Positions 34,432 through 43,738 of a DNA stretch of 64,000 nt are shown here, piece by piece (position 1 is the first letter of the stretch; the number at the start of each line of letters is the position of its first letter). The notes beneath the pieces are model-generated. The model saw nothing but the letters and a program-made list of their open reading frames with translations, was not told the DNA's origin and did not search any database. The translations under genes were made by a program, and so were the position numbers. Source of the stretch: an uncultured Bacteriovorax sp. (GTDB taxonomy: Bacteria > Bdellovibrionota > Bacteriovoracia > Bacteriovoracales > Bacteriovoracaceae). The stretch lies in the NCBI GenBank assembly GCA_946481315.1, contig CAMLMH010000003.1:186001-250000 (forward strand), in the 5' to 3' direction.

Positions 34432-36198
34432 TTATAAATCAACAGTTCCCAGAAGAGGAAGCTTCAAGGTGAAAACAGAGCCTTGATTGAGAACACTTTG
34501 GACATCAATTGTTCCTCCATGAGCTATGGCAATCTGTTTACTGATGTAAAGGCCCAGTCCCAGGCCGCTAATATTGCCGGACGGGGTGGCCCTTTCGTAT
34601 CGTTCAAAAATTTTATCTAGAAGATCTGCCGGAATTCCCAGACCCTGGTCTTCTATCAGAATATGGGCTTCTTTGCCCATTTCTTTTAAACAAACAGTCA
34701 CAGGCTTTCCCTTTCCGTACTTAATCGCATTGCTGATCAGGTTAGATAGAACCTGTTCCAGTCTGTAGCGATCAGCAGTAACAAATAGACTATCAGGGCC
34801 TCTTTTTAGGTGTGTTTCAATTCCCAGCGTTTCAAATTGTTCTTTAAAGCGATCCAGGACTTCTATGACCAGAGAATTAAGTTCAACTTTTTCCCAATGA
34901 TAGGGCATTTTTGACAGAGATATGCGCGAAGTATCCAGCATATCTTCAATTAATGAATTCATGCGATCAAGTTGTTTAATGGCCTTCTTAACTCTTTGTT
35001 CTACTCCTTTTGGCTCGTAGGCCTTGGGGTTTTGCTCCCTGATCATTTTTTCCGCAATTTGAAACTGCAGTTTAAGGGATGTGATAGGAGTTTTTAATTC
35101 ATGAGACGCCACACTCAAGAATTCATCACGGGTTTTAATTGCAGTCTGTGCTTTCTGATAGAGTTCTTCGAGTTCGGATGCGCGCTCTTTATCCTTGATT
35201 GTCTGCAATTGATATCGCCATAAAATAACAAAGATCAGCACGCTGACAGCGAATCCTAAAAGTAATGTTAGCAGTGGAAAAAGGCTGGAGGTTTCATAGT
35301 CAAATTTAGCATTGGAGTGAACATCCACGGTGAAAAAATTCTGGGCCATTTCAATCTTCAACGTTTTACGGAATTTATCAGTACCTTTGTCAATGCTGCT
35401 GATTTGATAAAGGAGTGTGTCCTCATGCATATCTCCGAGATATATTTTAACATCTACCGGAAGCGTTTGACGGATATATTGAAAGGTTTGATCGAAAAGA
35501 TCTTTGGCGCGAAAGGCGCTATAGATAAAACCCTGAAGATTTTTCAGCCGGCTTTCTGCCAGGGGGGCCAGTGGGGTATTGTAGAGTGGAACGTAAATGA
35601 GAAAACCTTTTTGCTTACCGACCTTTGTTTCCTGAACCAGTTCAACTATATGACTCATGGCCGGTTCCCCGGTTTTCCATGCAGTGATCATGGCTGTTTG
35701 GCGAATGGGATCAGAATACATGTCGTAGCCGAGAGCACGCTGATTGCGCCAGTCTAATGGCTCTATCAATACAATGGAAAAATAGAGCTCGCGAATACCA
35801 GGAGGCCAGACTTTAAAGTTCTTTAGACCTTCGCTGCGAAGGTCTTTTTCATGCTGATTTAGTTCTTCAGGCATAACTTTTTTAGTGAAAGCTATTCCCT
35901 GCACACCCGGGTATTCTTCCAGAATGTTGAGGCCCTGAATGTAATTATGAAACTCTTTACGATCTACTTCCCGGGTTACATGGTACATGCTTTTTGTCTG
36001 CACCAGGGCATTTACATAAGTGTCCATCCGGGAAATCACTTCATTGCGAATTTCCTGAGCATAATGATTAAAACGTTCTTGATTACGCAAATTCACACTG
36101 CGCTGGATGAAATACCAGGCAATTAAAGTCAAGGCCAGTGTGACAATGGCAAAGAACAAGGGAAAACGCAGGGAATGTATTTTATGCCAGACCTTCAT
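34432..36198 (-). CDS. CHASE-domain sensor histidine kinase
   Basis: A 588-residue membrane kinase: membrane helix about 12-32, a periplasmic CHASE sensor (about 45-290, with YPGVQGIAFTKKV and ALGYDMYSDPIRQTAMITAW), second membrane helix about 305-330, a coiled coil, then the H-box ASHELKTPIT, N-box NLISNAIKYG and G-boxes DQGLGIP and GLGLGLYISK. CHASE domains sense small extracellular ligands. It is the third gene of a run with the KaiC-like ATPase and a receiver protein (45-bp gap), so all three probably form one signalling system. Confidence 0.9.
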   Translation of the reverse strand: MKVWHKIHSLRFPLFFAIVTLALTLIAWYFIQRSVNLRNQERFNHYAQEIRNEVISRMDTYVNALVQTKSMYHVTREVDRKEFHNYIQGLNILEEYPGVQGIAFTKKVMPEELNQHEKDLRSEGLKNFKVWPPGIRELYFSIVLIEPLDWRNQRALGYDMYSDPIRQTAMITAWKTGEPAMSHIVELVQETKVGKQKGFLIYVPLYNTPLAPLAESRLKNLQGFIYSAFRAKDLFDQTFQYIRQTLPVDVKIYLGDMHEDTLLYQISSIDKGTDKFRKTLKIEMAQNFFTVDVHSNAKFDYETSSLFPLLTLLLGFAVSVLIFVILWRYQLQTIKDKERASELEELYQKAQTAIKTRDEFLSVASHELKTPITSLKLQFQIAEKMIREQNPKAYEPKGVEQRVKKAIKQLDRMNSLIEDMLDTSRISLSKMPYHWEKVELNSLVIEVLDRFKEQFETLGIETHLKRGPDSLFVTADRYRLEQVLSNLISNAIKYGKGKPVTVCLKEMGKEAHILIEDQGLGIPADLLDKIFERYERATPSGNISGLGLGLYISKQIAIAHGGTIDVQSVLNQGSVFTLKLPLLGTVDL

Positions 36199-36243
36199 CT
36201 GATTAGTCTAGATAAAGGTCTATTCGATGTCATGACGAATAAC

Positions 36244-36591
36244 CTACAGCAGACTTCGCACGTCAGAGACAAGTTCCTCTATATCAAAGGGCTTTCTTAA
36301 AAATTTATTCCACTGATGCGCGCTCTTTTCAGGTTCACGCGAAGCACTGGTTAATAAAATAGGGATTTGAGTAAAGCGCTTATCTTCACGTAGCGTCTTA
36401 ACCATATCCGTGCCTTTTACAAAAGGCATCATGACATCAAGAATGATCAGGTCAGGAATGACCTTGGCCAGTTCATCCATGCCGGCCTTCGCTGAAGCAA
36501 CGGCCCGTGCTGAATAACCTTCCGATTCAAGCAGTGCGGCCATGGATTCTGCCAAGTCCAGCTCGTCATCAATAATCAAAATGCGCTTCAT
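36244..36591 (-). CDS. Single-domain response regulator (KaiC operon)
   Basis: A 115-residue CheY-like receiver with D8/D9, phosphoacceptor D52 in ILDVMMP, T81 and K100. There is no output domain. It starts in the stop of the KaiC-like gene (four-base overlap) and precedes the CHASE kinase, which is its likely phosphodonor. Confidence 0.88.
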   Translation of the reverse strand: MKRILIIDDELDLAESMAALLESEGYSARAVASAKAGMDELAKVIPDLIILDVMMPFVKGTDMVKTLREDKRFTQIPILLTSASREPEKSAHQWNKFLRKPFDIEELVSDVRSLL

Positions 36592-38156
36592 TTTAACCTG
36601 CTTTTGGATGGCAGACGTTTTTTTCGAGTTGGTGCTTTTTTCTTCGTGACTGTTTTTTTGGATTTGGTTGATTTTCTGACTGCTGTTTTTTCTGGCCGTC
36701 CACCGGCAGCTATTCGCGCATGTCCGGTCAAAATCCCCTCAGCACCGATAAATGCCTTATCAATAACCACTCCGGAAGAGGTAATGCGGTATTCGCGGAT
36801 GTCCGGTTCATAAGAACTTTCCCTCATTTTAAGAATTGAGATCATCCGGTGCATTCGCGATGATATTTCAGTGTAGCGAAGGAATAGAACATTATCCACT
36901 ACGGAACCTAATTCGCGGTTGGGAAGCTCAGGCTCTGAACTAAAAAAGTCCGTTTCTTCAGAAAATAAGGTTGTGGCCCCAATTGTACGCAATTCATTGC
37001 TAAAGGCTGCCAGAAAAGAGCCGAATCTTTCCGGGTAGGCCATGGATCTTCGAAAGCCGGACATTCCGTCAATGAAAACCCGGATTTTATCCTCACCTTT
37101 GTCTCTTATTCTCTCCAGTAACCTCTCTGCCAGCGCATCGGTTAGATTTTCGACAGCGGCTTGCCACTGAATTTCTATTAGACCTTGATCAACATATTTT
37201 TGAATGTCTAGTCCCAGAGATTTAGCTTTTTCAATCAAGCGGGGAGGAGTTTCATAAAATCCAAAGTATACTCCATGTTCCCCTCTTTTTGCTCCCTCCA
37301 CCAGAAAGGAGAGACCGAGAGTCGTCTTGCCGGTACCTGGAGTGCCATACATTGTGGTTAGAGAACCTGATAACAATCCTCCGTGTAGCATACGATCGAA
37401 TTCTAAAATTCCAAACCCCATGCGCGTTCTTTTTTCTTCATAACTGCCCACACTAGGTTTCCCGAATTGAACTTCAGTGCGCGGATGGATAATAAAACCA
37501 TCTGCCGTGATATCAATTTCATGTCCACCTTTTAAGTAATGACTTCCGCGGAATTTTAAAATCTGAATTTCCCTGACAGAGCGAGCTCCGCTGCGCCATT
37601 CACGGATATCGATGACTCCGTCGGTAAGTGCATGTTCCATGCAGGCTTGTTCAGTTTCTTTTCCCGTCGGCATAAGCAATAAGACAGTACACTTCATCAG
37701 TGTAGCCTGAGCTGACAGTGCATGTAAGAATTCGCGATATTGAGTATCCGATTCGGCGGCACCACTCAGGATATCTAGACCGTCAACGACAAGCAACTGG
37801 GCCTTATATTCTTTTATCAGCTGTGATAAAAAAGTTTTAAAACCACTAAAGCCATGCTCTTTGAGCTCTTGATATCCATTAACATAATGAACACTGTTAT
37901 TTACTGCGGATTGATCAACAAAATTTAGGTTGGAAAGATAGCTGATCATTCTGCCGGTTGATTCGGCCAGCAAAGAAATATAAACTGCTGTTTCTTTATT
38001 TTGGGCCCGGAAAAAACAACACTGATTTGCCAGAATCGTTTTTCCCATTCCTGGCTGACCCTGGATGATGTAGAGTCCGCCTTCAAAAAATCCACCATTT
38101 AATAAGTAGTCAAGTCTGGGCACGCCCGTTGGCACGCGACGAATTGGCTTTGACAT
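36588..38156 (-). CDS. KaiC-family double ATPase with basic tail
   Basis: A 522-residue RecA-fold protein with two KaiC domains. Walker A motifs lie at 33-40 (GQPGMGKT) and 271-278 (GTPGTGKT), and Walker B in LLVVDGLDIL. Each domain keeps one of the two adjacent glutamates found in clock KaiC (E65, E302). At the clock phosphorylation pair, alignment gives Gly417 and Ser418, so at most one site remains. Residues 489-522 are a lysine/serine/threonine-rich tail resembling the H1-like protein at 8.1 kb. There is no kaiA or kaiB nearby. It probably acts as a signalling scaffold with the receiver and kinase. Confidence 0.88.
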   Translation of the reverse strand: MSKPIRRVPTGVPRLDYLLNGGFFEGGLYIIQGQPGMGKTILANQCCFFRAQNKETAVYISLLAESTGRMISYLSNLNFVDQSAVNNSVHYVNGYQELKEHGFSGFKTFLSQLIKEYKAQLLVVDGLDILSGAAESDTQYREFLHALSAQATLMKCTVLLLMPTGKETEQACMEHALTDGVIDIREWRSGARSVREIQILKFRGSHYLKGGHEIDITADGFIIHPRTEVQFGKPSVGSYEEKRTRMGFGILEFDRMLHGGLLSGSLTTMYGTPGTGKTTLGLSFLVEGAKRGEHGVYFGFYETPPRLIEKAKSLGLDIQKYVDQGLIEIQWQAAVENLTDALAERLLERIRDKGEDKIRVFIDGMSGFRRSMAYPERFGSFLAAFSNELRTIGATTLFSEETDFFSSEPELPNRELGSVVDNVLFLRYTEISSRMHRMISILKMRESSYEPDIREYRITSSGVVIDKAFIGAEGILTGHARIAAGGRPEKTAVRKSTKSKKTVTKKKAPTRKKRLPSKSRLK

Positions 38157-38192
38157 ATCTGTACCTTTCTCTCAGAAATAATTTTTTTATTC

Positions 38193-38222
38193 ATTAAATC
38201 ATCCGGTAAGGGAAATCGTCAA
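38193..38222 (-). promoter_or_regulatory. Probable sigma-70 promoter of the KaiC operon
   Basis: On the minus strand TTGACG and TTTAAT are separated by 18 bp, with the start about 30 bp before the KaiC-like gene. It lies immediately downstream of the DoxX gene end. Confidence 0.45.
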
Positions 38223-38234
38223 AGCCAAAACAGC

Positions 38235-38672
38235 TTATTTTTCGCCAAAAATCATTTTATCTAAAGCATATCGTCCGGGGCCGACCGCGAGAAACAGTAA
38301 GGAAATGGCCAGATATCCCAATGCCGGTTCATACGAAGATCCGCCGGTCATGTTCACGAATGGATCTTTGAAGATGAATGCATGAAAATAAAAAGCAACA
38401 AGCATTGTGAAGGCCATCCCCAGAGAAGCCAATGGCATAATTATTCCCAGAATAAAGGCGATCCCTCCGCCAAACTCCGAAAGGGCTGCCAGGAACTGAA
38501 AAAAACCAGGAATGGAGACAGGAGCACCGGAGGGCATCCATGAAAAAGGAGTCTGAATTTTTCCCCAACCATGCAGAATAAAAGCCACTCCCACAACTAG
38601 CCTTAAAAACAATAATGCCAGTGAAGACCACTGGTCGAGTGATTTAACCTGGAAACATTTTCTCAAATTCAT
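38235..38672 (-). CDS. DoxX family membrane protein
   Basis: A 145-residue inner-membrane protein with four predicted helices. LRLVVGVAFILHGWGKI and ALSEFGGGIAFILG are the DoxX signature. The ATG at 38672 has AGGAGAAC upstream, so the longer in-frame start is rejected. DoxX proteins are linked to thiol/redox stress in some bacteria, but the role here is not shown. Divergent from mltA. Confidence 0.85.
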   Translation of the reverse strand: MNLRKCFQVKSLDQWSSLALLFLRLVVGVAFILHGWGKIQTPFSWMPSGAPVSIPGFFQFLAALSEFGGGIAFILGIIMPLASLGMAFTMLVAFYFHAFIFKDPFVNMTGGSSYEPALGYLAISLLFLAVGPGRYALDKMIFGEK

Positions 38673-38761
38673 CTGTTCTCCTTTATAAAAATTAATCGAC
38701 TCTTTCAGTATAAGGTTCATTTGCTTTACACACAAACACTTTACGGGGAGAATAGGGAATT

Positions 38762-39958
38762 ATGAATTGGTTACTTCTGTGTTGCCTGCTGATATTCAGC
38801 AGCTCTTGTGCCCGCAAACAAATAAGGACTCCACAGGAAGCCATGCGGCCCCTGTCCGGCGAAGCACCTGCTTTGGTCGATTCGCTTTCTGCGGAAAGTT
38901 TTTTTCAGACATTAAACTCACATATAACTGTCATGCAAAACTCAAAAATAGTAAAAGATCCAATGATCTTTGGAGAGACGAAAATTGCTAAGGCTGATTA
39001 TATAAAGGCACTGGAAAAAATCTTTGACCATCAGGAAGACTGGCTTACTTATATCAAAGAAAATTTCACTTTTTTTGAAGTGTATGGTCGTGAAAAATGG
39101 CAGGAAGCTCTGACTACAGGATATTATGAACCGATTGTTAGGGGAGCATTGCGGCCCAGTGATAAATTCTCGCGGGCGGTATACATGACTCCACCAGATC
39201 TGGTGAGCATAAATCTCAAGGCATTCAGCTACAAATTTTCCCGGGAGCCGGAGCATAAAACACTTACCGGAAGACTGGAAGGGAATCAGGTAACACCATA
39301 TTACGTACGGGCGGAAATTGACGGACAAAATAAACTGGCAGGAAAATTTCTGGAGCTGGCATGGCTGGATCCGATCGATGCTTTTTTTATTCAGATTCAA
39401 GGATCTGGATATATTGAACTGGCAGAAGGGGGAGGTATGCGTATCGGTTATGCTGACCAAAACGGACATCCTTATGTCGCCCTGGGAAAACATCTCACAC
39501 ACGTTATCCCTAAAGATGAGATGAGTATGCAAAGTATCCGCTCCTATCTGCTCGGTCTGCCTAAAGAAGAGCGGCAGAAAATATTAAACCTCAATCCTAG
39601 TTATGTTTTTTTTAAAAAATTAGAATCTCAGGCCATCACTTATGCCGGAATGGAAGTCAGTGACGGCCGAAGTATCGCTACTGATAAGGAGCTTATGCCG
39701 AAAGGAGCCTTGGCCTTTCTGGATATCGAAGAGCCTGTTTTTGAAACTGCTTCAAGCAATAAACCTGTTGCATGGTTAAAACTACCCAGGCTGGTGTTTG
39801 ATCAGGATACTGGTGGCGCTATAAAAGGGCCTGGACGGGTCGATTTATTTTTCGGCCGTGGAGAATCTGCAGAACAAAAAGCTGGGGTCATGCGCAGAAT
39901 GGGAAAACTTTATTATCTGGTCCCAAAACAGCATCTAAAAGCTGAGGGCAGAAAATGA
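38762..39958 (+). CDS. mltA: Membrane-bound lytic murein transglycosylase A
   Basis: A 398-residue outer-membrane lipoprotein that cleaves peptidoglycan to 1,6-anhydromuropeptides. Lipobox FSSSC lies near residue 16. The double-psi barrel holds FFEVYGREKWQEALTTGYYEP, WLDPIDAFFIQIQGSG, and the catalytic aspartate region VFDQDTGGAIKGPGRVDLFFG. The length is normal. In a cell-invading predator such enzymes could serve wall remodelling, but this is also a housekeeping function. Its stop overlaps the DUF309 start. Confidence 0.9.
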   Translation: MNWLLLCCLLIFSSSCARKQIRTPQEAMRPLSGEAPALVDSLSAESFFQTLNSHITVMQNSKIVKDPMIFGETKIAKADYIKALEKIFDHQEDWLTYIKENFTFFEVYGREKWQEALTTGYYEPIVRGALRPSDKFSRAVYMTPPDLVSINLKAFSYKFSREPEHKTLTGRLEGNQVTPYYVRAEIDGQNKLAGKFLELAWLDPIDAFFIQIQGSGYIELAEGGGMRIGYADQNGHPYVALGKHLTHVIPKDEMSMQSIRSYLLGLPKEERQKILNLNPSYVFFKKLESQAITYAGMEVSDGRSIATDKELMPKGALAFLDIEEPVFETASSNKPVAWLKLPRLVFDQDTGGAIKGPGRVDLFFGRGESAEQKAGVMRRMGKLYYLVPKQHLKAEGRK

Positions 39959-40452
39959 ATGTACAACTTTTTCGGCTTATTCCGGAAATACCATTTCCGG
40001 ATTATGCTTTTTTACCCGGAAGAGACATCCATCCCAATAAACCCGGTGGTCATGCTTTTAATAATCAAGAAAAAATTGCACCGGCCGTCTCACTAACTCA
40101 TCCGGAAGAAAGTCGCGAATTGAAATATGGACTTGATCTGCTCAACTACGGATTCTACTGGGAGAGTCACGTTCAGTTTGAAGCTCTCTGGAATGCTCAT
40201 GGCAGAGACTCAAATGAAGCCCGTTTTTTTAAAGCCCTGATAAAAATCGGTGCTGCCGGTTTGAAGGCCAATCTGGGCCAGAATGCTGCCAGTGCTGGTC
40301 ACCTGGAACGTGCTCACCAGATTTTAAGCTCTTTGGCAGCATCAAACAAAAACATATTGGGCTTTGATCTGGCCATATTGTCTGCTGCTACTGAAGTGGC
40401 CCGCCACCAAGGTTTAAAATTCCTGCTGCCGATCTATCCACTTTGGGCATAA
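39955..40452 (+). CDS. DUF309 domain protein
   Basis: A 165-residue helical protein. The segment [20 protein letters not shown] followed by EALW, then [19 protein letters not shown], is the DUF309 signature. It has no signal peptide. It starts inside the mltA stop codon (ATGA), and the next gene, trmA, starts 17 bp after its stop, so the three are probably one transcript. Function of the family is unknown. Confidence 0.8.
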   Translation: MNVQLFRLIPEIPFPDYAFLPGRDIHPNKPGGHAFNNQEKIAPAVSLTHPEESRELKYGLDLLNYGFYWESHVQFEALWNAHGRDSNEARFFKALIKIGAAGLKANLGQNAASAGHLERAHQILSSLAASNKNILGFDLAILSAATEVARHQGLKFLLPIYPLWA

Positions 40453-40469
40453 TCACCTATAGTACACAC

Positions 40470-41570
40470 ATGACGACAATCAATACGAATGACTATGACC
40501 GCTTATTGCAGGAAAAAAAACAGCGTCTGCAGGAACTGTTTCATCCTTATACCGACTTGGTTCCGGAAATCTTCGCATCCGAAAAAGAGCACTATCGTAT
40601 GCGAGCAGAATTCCGGATTTGGCATGAAGGAGACGATTTATATTTTTACATGTTTGATAAAGAAACCAATGAACGAATCCGCACTGATCAGTTTCTTCCG
40701 GCCGGAAGACTGATAAATCAAATGATGCTTGTCCTGATTGAAAAGCTGAAATTCAACCAGGTTTTGCGACATAAACTTTTCCAGGTGGATTTTCTTTCAA
40801 CCTTGTCCGGAGAAATTCTGGTGAGTCTGCTCTATCACCGAAAGCTTGATGAACAGTGGATCGCAGAGGCACATAAACTCAAAGATTCTCTCGCTGAAAA
40901 TTTTAAGGTCGATCTGGTTGGGCGGGCCCGCAAACAAAAAATTATGATTGACCGCGATTACGTCATTGAAATTCTGCCGGTAGGAAACCGGCAGCTGCAG
41001 TACAAACAAATTGAAAATAGCTTCACGCAGCCCAACGCTCATGTCGCGGTTAAAATGCTGGAATGGGCACTGGATTGCACCCGAGACAGCAGTGGTGACC
41101 TGTTGGAGCTTTATTGTGGAAATGGAAATTTTTCTCTGGCATTAGCTCCTCATTTTCGTAGAGTTCTGGCAACCGAGCTGGCCGCACCATCCGTGCTCGC
41201 AGCTCAGGATAATATTGCGTTCAATGCAATCACTAATGTGACGATCATCCGCATGTCTGCAGAAGATTTTTCCAATGCAATGAAAGGGACGCGGGAGTTC
41301 AACCGCCTTCGCGGTATTGATTTAAAAAGTTTCGATTGTCAGACAATCCTGGTCGATCCGCCCAGGGCGGGTCTCGATCCCTTAACCATAGAACTCGTTA
41401 CGCAATACAATCGTATTCTTTACATATCATGTAATCCTGTCACCCTTATTGAAAACATGGCCACTCTCAGTTCGACCCATACAATTAAACGCTTCGCTTT
41501 GTTTGATCAGTTTCCCTATACCAGTCATATGGAATGTGGAATACTGCTGGAGAAAAAAGCGAAGGAGTGA
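40470..41570 (+). CDS. trmA: tRNA (uracil-5-)-methyltransferase
   Basis: A 366-residue SAM-dependent enzyme that makes 5-methyluridine-54 in the tRNA T loop. [16 protein letters not shown] is the SAM site, [11 protein letters not shown] the conserved proline motif, and YISCNPVTL holds the catalytic cysteine. [11 protein letters not shown] is family-typical. The start at 40470 is chosen by alignment; there is no strong ribosome site, while a TTG nine codons upstream overlaps the DUF309 end. Its final codons carry the AAGGAG ribosome site of the glyoxalase gene. Confidence 0.9.
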   Translation: MTTINTNDYDRLLQEKKQRLQELFHPYTDLVPEIFASEKEHYRMRAEFRIWHEGDDLYFYMFDKETNERIRTDQFLPAGRLINQMMLVLIEKLKFNQVLRHKLFQVDFLSTLSGEILVSLLYHRKLDEQWIAEAHKLKDSLAENFKVDLVGRARKQKIMIDRDYVIEILPVGNRQLQYKQIENSFTQPNAHVAVKMLEWALDCTRDSSGDLLELYCGNGNFSLALAPHFRRVLATELAAPSVLAAQDNIAFNAITNVTIIRMSAEDFSNAMKGTREFNRLRGIDLKSFDCQTILVDPPRAGLDPLTIELVTQYNRILYISCNPVTLIENMATLSSTHTIKRFALFDQFPYTSHMECGILLEKKAKE

Positions 41571-41993
41571 ATGATGAAATTTCTGCATACGATGTTGAGG
41601 GTTAGGGATCTGGATCGTGCTCTTGATTTCTTTGTCAATAAACTTGGCCTTGTGGAGATCAGACGCAAAGAAAATCCTGCTGGAAAATTCACCTTAGTTT
41701 TTCTTGCTACCGCTCCGGGTGAACCTGAGATTGAATTGACGTATAACTGGGACGAACCCGCCGATTACACTTCGGGCAGAAATTTTGGTCACCTGGCATT
41801 CGAAGTAGATGACATCTACGCTACCTGCGACCGACTGATGAAAGCAGGTATGGTCATTAACCGTCCCCCGCGCGATGGATATATGGCCTTTATTCGTTCT
41901 CCGGATAATCAGTCGGTGGAACTGCTGCAAAAAGGCTCTCCTAAACCTCCACAATCACCATGGCTTGAAATGCCCAACCAGGGAATATGGTAA
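41571..41993 (+). CDS. gloA: Lactoylglutathione lyase (glyoxalase I)
   Basis: A 140-residue metalloenzyme that converts the methylglyoxal-glutathione hemithioacetal into lactoylglutathione. The vicinal-oxygen-chelate fold shows the expected metal ligands: His in KFLHTMLRV, Glu in IELTYNW, His in [10 protein letters not shown] and Glu in QSVELLQ. It starts right after the trmA stop (either of two adjacent ATGs), using AAGGAG in the end of trmA. Confidence 0.9.
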   Translation: MMKFLHTMLRVRDLDRALDFFVNKLGLVEIRRKENPAGKFTLVFLATAPGEPEIELTYNWDEPADYTSGRNFGHLAFEVDDIYATCDRLMKAGMVINRPPRDGYMAFIRSPDNQSVELLQKGSPKPPQSPWLEMPNQGIW

Positions 41994-42001
41994 ATTTTTC
42001 T

Positions 42002-42019
42002 TTGGCACTCGCTGTGCAT
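42002..42019 (+). promoter_or_regulatory. Sigma-54 promoter before the small basic protein
   Basis: TTGGCACTCGCTGTGCAT has a full TTGGCAC -24 element and GC at the exact ten-base spacing. It lies 40 bp before the start of the gene at 42058, with a predicted start near 42029. Confidence 0.7.
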
Positions 42020-42057
42020 TTTTAGTTTATGTCACTGAAAAACAAAAGGGAGTCGAC

Positions 42058-42225
42058 ATGAATGTTAAAACCAGAAAAGATGCCGCCCGAAAAAAAACAA
42101 TGATGTCCAGAAAGTCTTCACAGGATTTCGCACCGGGGAAATATCAGGGCCTTTCTAAAAAAGACATGAAAAATAAGGGCCGTGGCTTAGGCCAGAGAAC
42201 CAAACACGAAGACAATTCGTTTTAA
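42058..42225 (+). CDS. Small basic hydrophilic protein, 55 aa
   Basis: ATG after AAGGGAG. The 55-residue product is rich in Lys, Arg, Ser and Gln (it includes DAARKKTMMSRKSSQDF and KGRGLGQRTKHE) and has no hydrophobic segment. It is probably disordered or nucleic-acid binding. A sigma-54 type promoter lies before it and a hairpin after it, making it a single-gene unit. I do not recognise the family. Confidence 0.65.
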   Translation: MNVKTRKDAARKKTMMSRKSSQDFAPGKYQGLSKKDMKNKGRGLGQRTKHEDNSF

Positions 42226-42226
42226 C

Positions 42227-42249
42227 TCAGGCAGCTTTGAGCTGCCTGA
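42227..42249. terminator. Hairpin after the small basic gene
   Basis: TCAGGCAGCT and AGCTGCCTGA pair over ten bases around TTG, between the small basic gene and the convergent FMN reductase. Only a weak T-run follows on either side. Confidence 0.6.
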
Positions 42250-42269
42250 CATTTTGATGATGAATGCTC

Positions 42270-42893
42270 TTAATGAATACTCGGGTGAGTGGAATCCTGA
42301 ATATTATCTGCACGGGAAACATGACTTCTGCTGGCGTCAGGTCTTAACTGCACCATGGCTTCAGACCATCTTATGACCTGATCAAAAACAGAATTTAGAG
42401 ATTTCACATGATGGGCACCAGGTCTGAACACGCTGAAGTTTTCAAAGTCATTAAACAGTGACAAAGCAACCTGAGCTCGCACAGTGGCTACCTGGCATTC
42501 CGCCATTATGAGGCGGAGATGTTCTACTGCTCTGGTTCCCCCTGCACTTCCATAGGCAACAAAACCTGCAACTTTATCATTCCATTCTTTGTAGATGAAA
42601 TCGATCGCATTTTTCAGGGCACCCGATGTACTGTGATTATATTCAGGAGTTACAAAAATGAAGGCATCAAAACCAGCAATCGTTTCTGCCCAGCGCTTGG
42701 TATGATCTTTGGAGTATTGCCCCATGGAAGGTGGAATTGCCTCATCGAGCAATGGCAGGTTGAAGTCCCGCAAATCGATCAATTCAAAATGAGCATCTTT
42801 TCTTTTTTGTGCTTCTGTAAACACCCATTGCGCGACACTTTCCCCAACCCGGTTCGGTCTTGTACTTCCAATTATAATAGCTATGTTAATCAT
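42270..42893 (-). CDS. NADPH-dependent FMN reductase family protein
   Basis: A 207-residue flavodoxin-fold protein. IIIGSTRPNRVGESVAQWV is the FMN phosphate loop and FVTPEYNHSTSGALKNAID the second FMN-contact region typical of this family (azoreductase/quinone reductase types). GGAGG precedes the ATG. Substrate unknown; probably redox detoxification. Confidence 0.87.
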   Translation of the reverse strand: MINIAIIIGSTRPNRVGESVAQWVFTEAQKRKDAHFELIDLRDFNLPLLDEAIPPSMGQYSKDHTKRWAETIAGFDAFIFVTPEYNHSTSGALKNAIDFIYKEWNDKVAGFVAYGSAGGTRAVEHLRLIMAECQVATVRAQVALSLFNDFENFSVFRPGAHHVKSLNSVFDQVIRWSEAMVQLRPDASRSHVSRADNIQDSTHPSIH

Positions 42894-43087
42894 ATTTTCC
42901 TCCAGAAAGAAAAAGCATTCCGGTGATCGTCTCAGGGGAATTGGTTGGCTGTAAAGGTGACAAGCTTCTTCTGCATTGTATCCTGTCTTTTGACGTAGGC
43001 ATTAACTTAATTGACTCATCTTATGATTTGAAGGAATCAATTTTGTTTTCTAGTTTTAAAGAAGCCAATCTTTTTGAGGAGTATAAA

Positions 43088-43738
43088 ATGATGAAAAAAT
43101 TAATATTGATCACTTCGATAACTGCCATGTTAGCAAGCTGTTCATCCATGAAAGAAAACAAACGAGCTTATACCGGCGCAGGTGTGGGGGCGGCTGTCGG
43201 GGCCGGTGCAGGAGCTATCCTGGGTAAGAAAAAAGGAGCCGTAATCGGAGCTGTTGCCGGCGGGGCCATTGGTTCAGTAATTGGTCATCGTATGGATAAA
43301 CAGGCAAAGGAACTCGAAAAAGTTGCTGAAACCAAGAGAACCGACGAAGGTTTAATTGCTAAAATGAAAAGTGATATTTTATTTGATACCGGAAAGGCTC
43401 AGCTTAAGCCGGAAGCAAAAGATAATATCAAAGAGATGGCGGCCATTATGAAAAAATATCCCGAAAACGTGCTGACCATCAATGGTTACACAGATATCAC
43501 CGGCCCTTCAAAACTGAATGAAGAGTTGTCGGAACAAAGAGCGCAAGCAGTTAAGAAACAACTTGTAGAAGCAGGACTTCCTGAAAATGTCATTTCAACA
43601 AACGGTCTTGGACCGCAAAATCCTGTGGCAGATAACGATACCGCTGAAGGACGCAAAAAAAATCGTCGCGTAGAAATTGAAGTGACAGTTGATGAATCAA
43701 AAGTGCCTAAAGACGCTAAGGCCGGTGGCAAGTCTTAA
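43088..43738 (+). CDS. OmpA-family lipoprotein with glycine-zipper region
   Basis: A 216-residue outer-membrane lipoprotein (YiaD-like). The lipobox is LASC near residue 18. A glycine-zipper stretch (about residues 30-65) follows, then a C-terminal OmpA domain (about 90-200) with NGYTDITGPSKLNEELSEQR and GRKKNRRVEIEV, which binds peptidoglycan. GAGGAG lies upstream of two adjacent ATGs. Its stop codon overlaps that of the convergent nuclease gene. Confidence 0.87.
   Translation: MMKKLILITSITAMLASCSSMKENKRAYTGAGVGAAVGAGAGAILGKKKGAVIGAVAGGAIGSVIGHRMDKQAKELEKVAETKRTDEGLIAKMKSDILFDTGKAQLKPEAKDNIKEMAAIMKKYPENVLTINGYTDITGPSKLNEELSEQRAQAVKKQLVEAGLPENVISTNGLGPQNPVADNDTAEGRKKNRRVEIEVTVDESKVPKDAKAGGKS

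Noticed and set aside
36588..38156. A circadian clock locus
   Set aside because: There is no kaiA or kaiB, and the paired phosphorylation sites and catalytic glutamates are not conserved.
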